A stretch of 64,000 nt of DNA from Pseudomonas solani (lineage in GTDB: Bacteria; Pseudomonadota; Gammaproteobacteria; Pseudomonadales; Pseudomonadaceae), in NCBI RefSeq assembly GCF_026072635.1, contig NZ_AP023081.1:652501-716500 (forward strand), written 5' to 3'. The position numbers and the translations under genes were made by a program. Position 1 is the stretch's first letter. Each line of letters opens with the position of its first letter. The notes beneath the pieces were generated by a model. That model was not told the DNA's origin and made no database searches. It was given only the letters and a program-made list of their open reading frames with translations. This document shows, piece by piece, positions 60,501-64,000 of this stretch.

Positions 60501-61210
60501 CAGCTTTTCCCGTTGGTCAGCACATAGCCCTTGCCCCAGACGGTCTCGAGCCGCCAATCGGCATAGTCGAGCCGCGCCAGCTTGCGGCGGATGTGGCTGA
60601 CGTGCATGTCCAGGCTGCGGTCGTGCTGCGAATAGGCGCGATGCAGCACATGCTGATAGAGGAAGGCCTTGCTCAGCGCCTCTTCCATGTGCCGCGAGAA
60701 GGTCACCAACAGGCGGAATTCGGTAGGCGTCAGATCAGCCCACTGGCCTTTGTAGACGACGTCCGAGCGCGCTTCGTCGAACTTCAGCTCAAGCTCTTCG
60801 CTGGGCTGCTCGGGTTCGCGGCGCTCATAGGCCACGCGACGCAGCACCGCATCCACCCGCACCTGCATCTCCACCATGCTGAAGGGCTTGGGCAGGTAGT
60901 CGTCGGCGCCCTGGTTGAAACCGGCGATGCGATCCTGCTCGGCGCCCAGCGCCGACATCAGGATCACCGGCACGCCACGGCGACGGCGCAGCTCGGCGAG
61001 CACTTCCAGGCCACTGCGGCCGGGCAGCAGGATGTCCATGAGGATCAGGTCGAAATCCTCGGCGCAGGCCAGGCCCAGTCCCTCGTCGCCGTTCTGCCGC
61101 AAGGTCACGTCGAAGCCGCGACGGCCCAGATGATCACAGAGGTGAGCAGCCAGTACGGGATCGTCCTCGATGGCGAGGATGCGGGCGCTCTGAGGAGTAC
61201 TGCCGTTCAT
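60500..61210 (-). CDS. pirR: Two-component response regulator PirR
   Basis: A 236-residue OmpR-type regulator. Phospho-acceptor Asp59 is in DLILMDILLPG, and the C-terminal winged helix (about 130-235) contains LTPTEFRLLVTFSRH and HVSHIRRKL. It is expected to activate pirA when catecholate siderophore is present. The start at 61210 (MNGSTPQSARILAIEDD) is chosen over an open frame to 61282. It lies next to an inverted repeat. Confidence 0.89.
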   Translation of the reverse strand: MNGSTPQSARILAIEDDPVLAAHLCDHLGRRGFDVTLRQNGDEGLGLACAEDFDLILMDILLPGRSGLEVLAELRRRRGVPVILMSALGAEQDRIAGFNQGADDYLPKPFSMVEMQVRVDAVLRRVAYERREPEQPSEELELKFDEARSDVVYKGQWADLTPTEFRLLVTFSRHMEEALSKAFLYQHVLHRAYSQHDRSLDMHVSHIRRKLARLDYADWRLETVWGKGYVLTNGKS

Positions 61211-61223
61211 GGGAACCACCAGC

Positions 61224-61256
61224 AAATGCGAATAATTCGTTAATAGAATCGCATTT
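61224..61256. promoter_or_regulatory. Inverted repeat/possible Fur site upstream of pirR
   Basis: AAATGCGA and TCGCATTT form an 8-bp perfect inverted repeat spaced by 17 bases. The left arm overlaps a Fur-like window (GCAAATGCGAATAATTCGT, 11 of 19 positions by hand count). It lies 14 bases upstream of the pirR start and about 95 bases upstream of gacS. Confidence 0.5.
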
Positions 61257-61351
61257 TGGCAAATTGCAAGCGGGATTCCCATCTATAAGCGAGAGGATTC
61301 CGACCGCCCGAGTCGCTACACTCCCGGCATTCACCTTCGCAAGGAATGAGC

Positions 61352-64000
<2,649 letters not shown>

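Overview
The window is a contiguous stretch of a high-GC gammaproteobacterial chromosome. Gene content and order point to the genus Pseudomonas, of the P. aeruginosa-like lineage. Diagnostic runs include nadA / tRNA-Lys / queC-queE / cpoB-pal-tolBARQ-ybgC / ruvBAC / yebC(pmpR) / aspS, then dps / cold-shock / slyX / HIT / oprD / thioesterase / proS, and finally purM-purN / mazG / relA / rlmD / cysM / pir locus / gacS. Nearly all of it is core genome. There is no rRNA, CRISPR array, transposase or phage gene. The single tRNA is tRNA-Lys(TTT).

Layout. 1-6.7 kb: envelope and metabolic genes (bamC 3' part missing at the window edge, dapA, a GcvR-like ACT protein, bcp, an AI-2E-type permease, a TusA-like protein, a BepA-like protease, nadA). 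7-16 kb: tRNA-Lys, queuosine precursor genes, the complete Tol-Pal operon on the minus strand and the RuvABC Holliday-junction machinery. 16-24 kb: pmpR/yebC, aspS, an Hpt/HD-GYP fusion, an SDR, Dps, a frameshifted diguanylate cyclase, a membrane/cold-shock fusion, slyX and a HIT protein. 24.3-25.1 kb: an 815-bp gene-poor region ahead of oprD. 25-36 kb: oprD, proS, a lipoprotein and a lytic transglycosylase, acylphosphatase, a TlpA-like lipoprotein, a PilZ protein, a YihY protein, and the overlapping arsC-wrbA-DUF2069 trio. 36-48 kb: hda, a second AI-2E permease, DUF2066, purMN, DUF3108, a Rof-like protein beside a cluster of REP elements, DUF2058, mazG, relA, rlmD, cysM.

48.9-61.2 kb is the most distinctive part. 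It is an iron-acquisition block between cysM and gacS that combines a piuA-piuC-Sel1 module, a DUF3325 / PepSY reductase-like / DUF3649 membrane module, a SAM methyltransferase with a regulatory-type C-terminal region, and the pirA-pirS-pirR enterobactin-type receptor and two-component system. Candidate Fur-box-like sequences lie at three promoters. The hybrid sensor kinase gacS follows and runs off the right edge.

Three genes (diguanylate cyclase, PepSY protein, pirA) are each broken by one apparent missing base in a G/C homopolymer. In each case adding one base restores a convincing full-length protein. These could be real inactivations, or base-calling errors in the assembly. No clearly new defence or mobile system is visible. 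The most interesting candidates are the iron block with its methyltransferase, an unannotated 66-codon ORF coupled by GTGA to cysM, a small ORF with a strong ribosome-binding site upstream of oprD, and the domain fusions described below.
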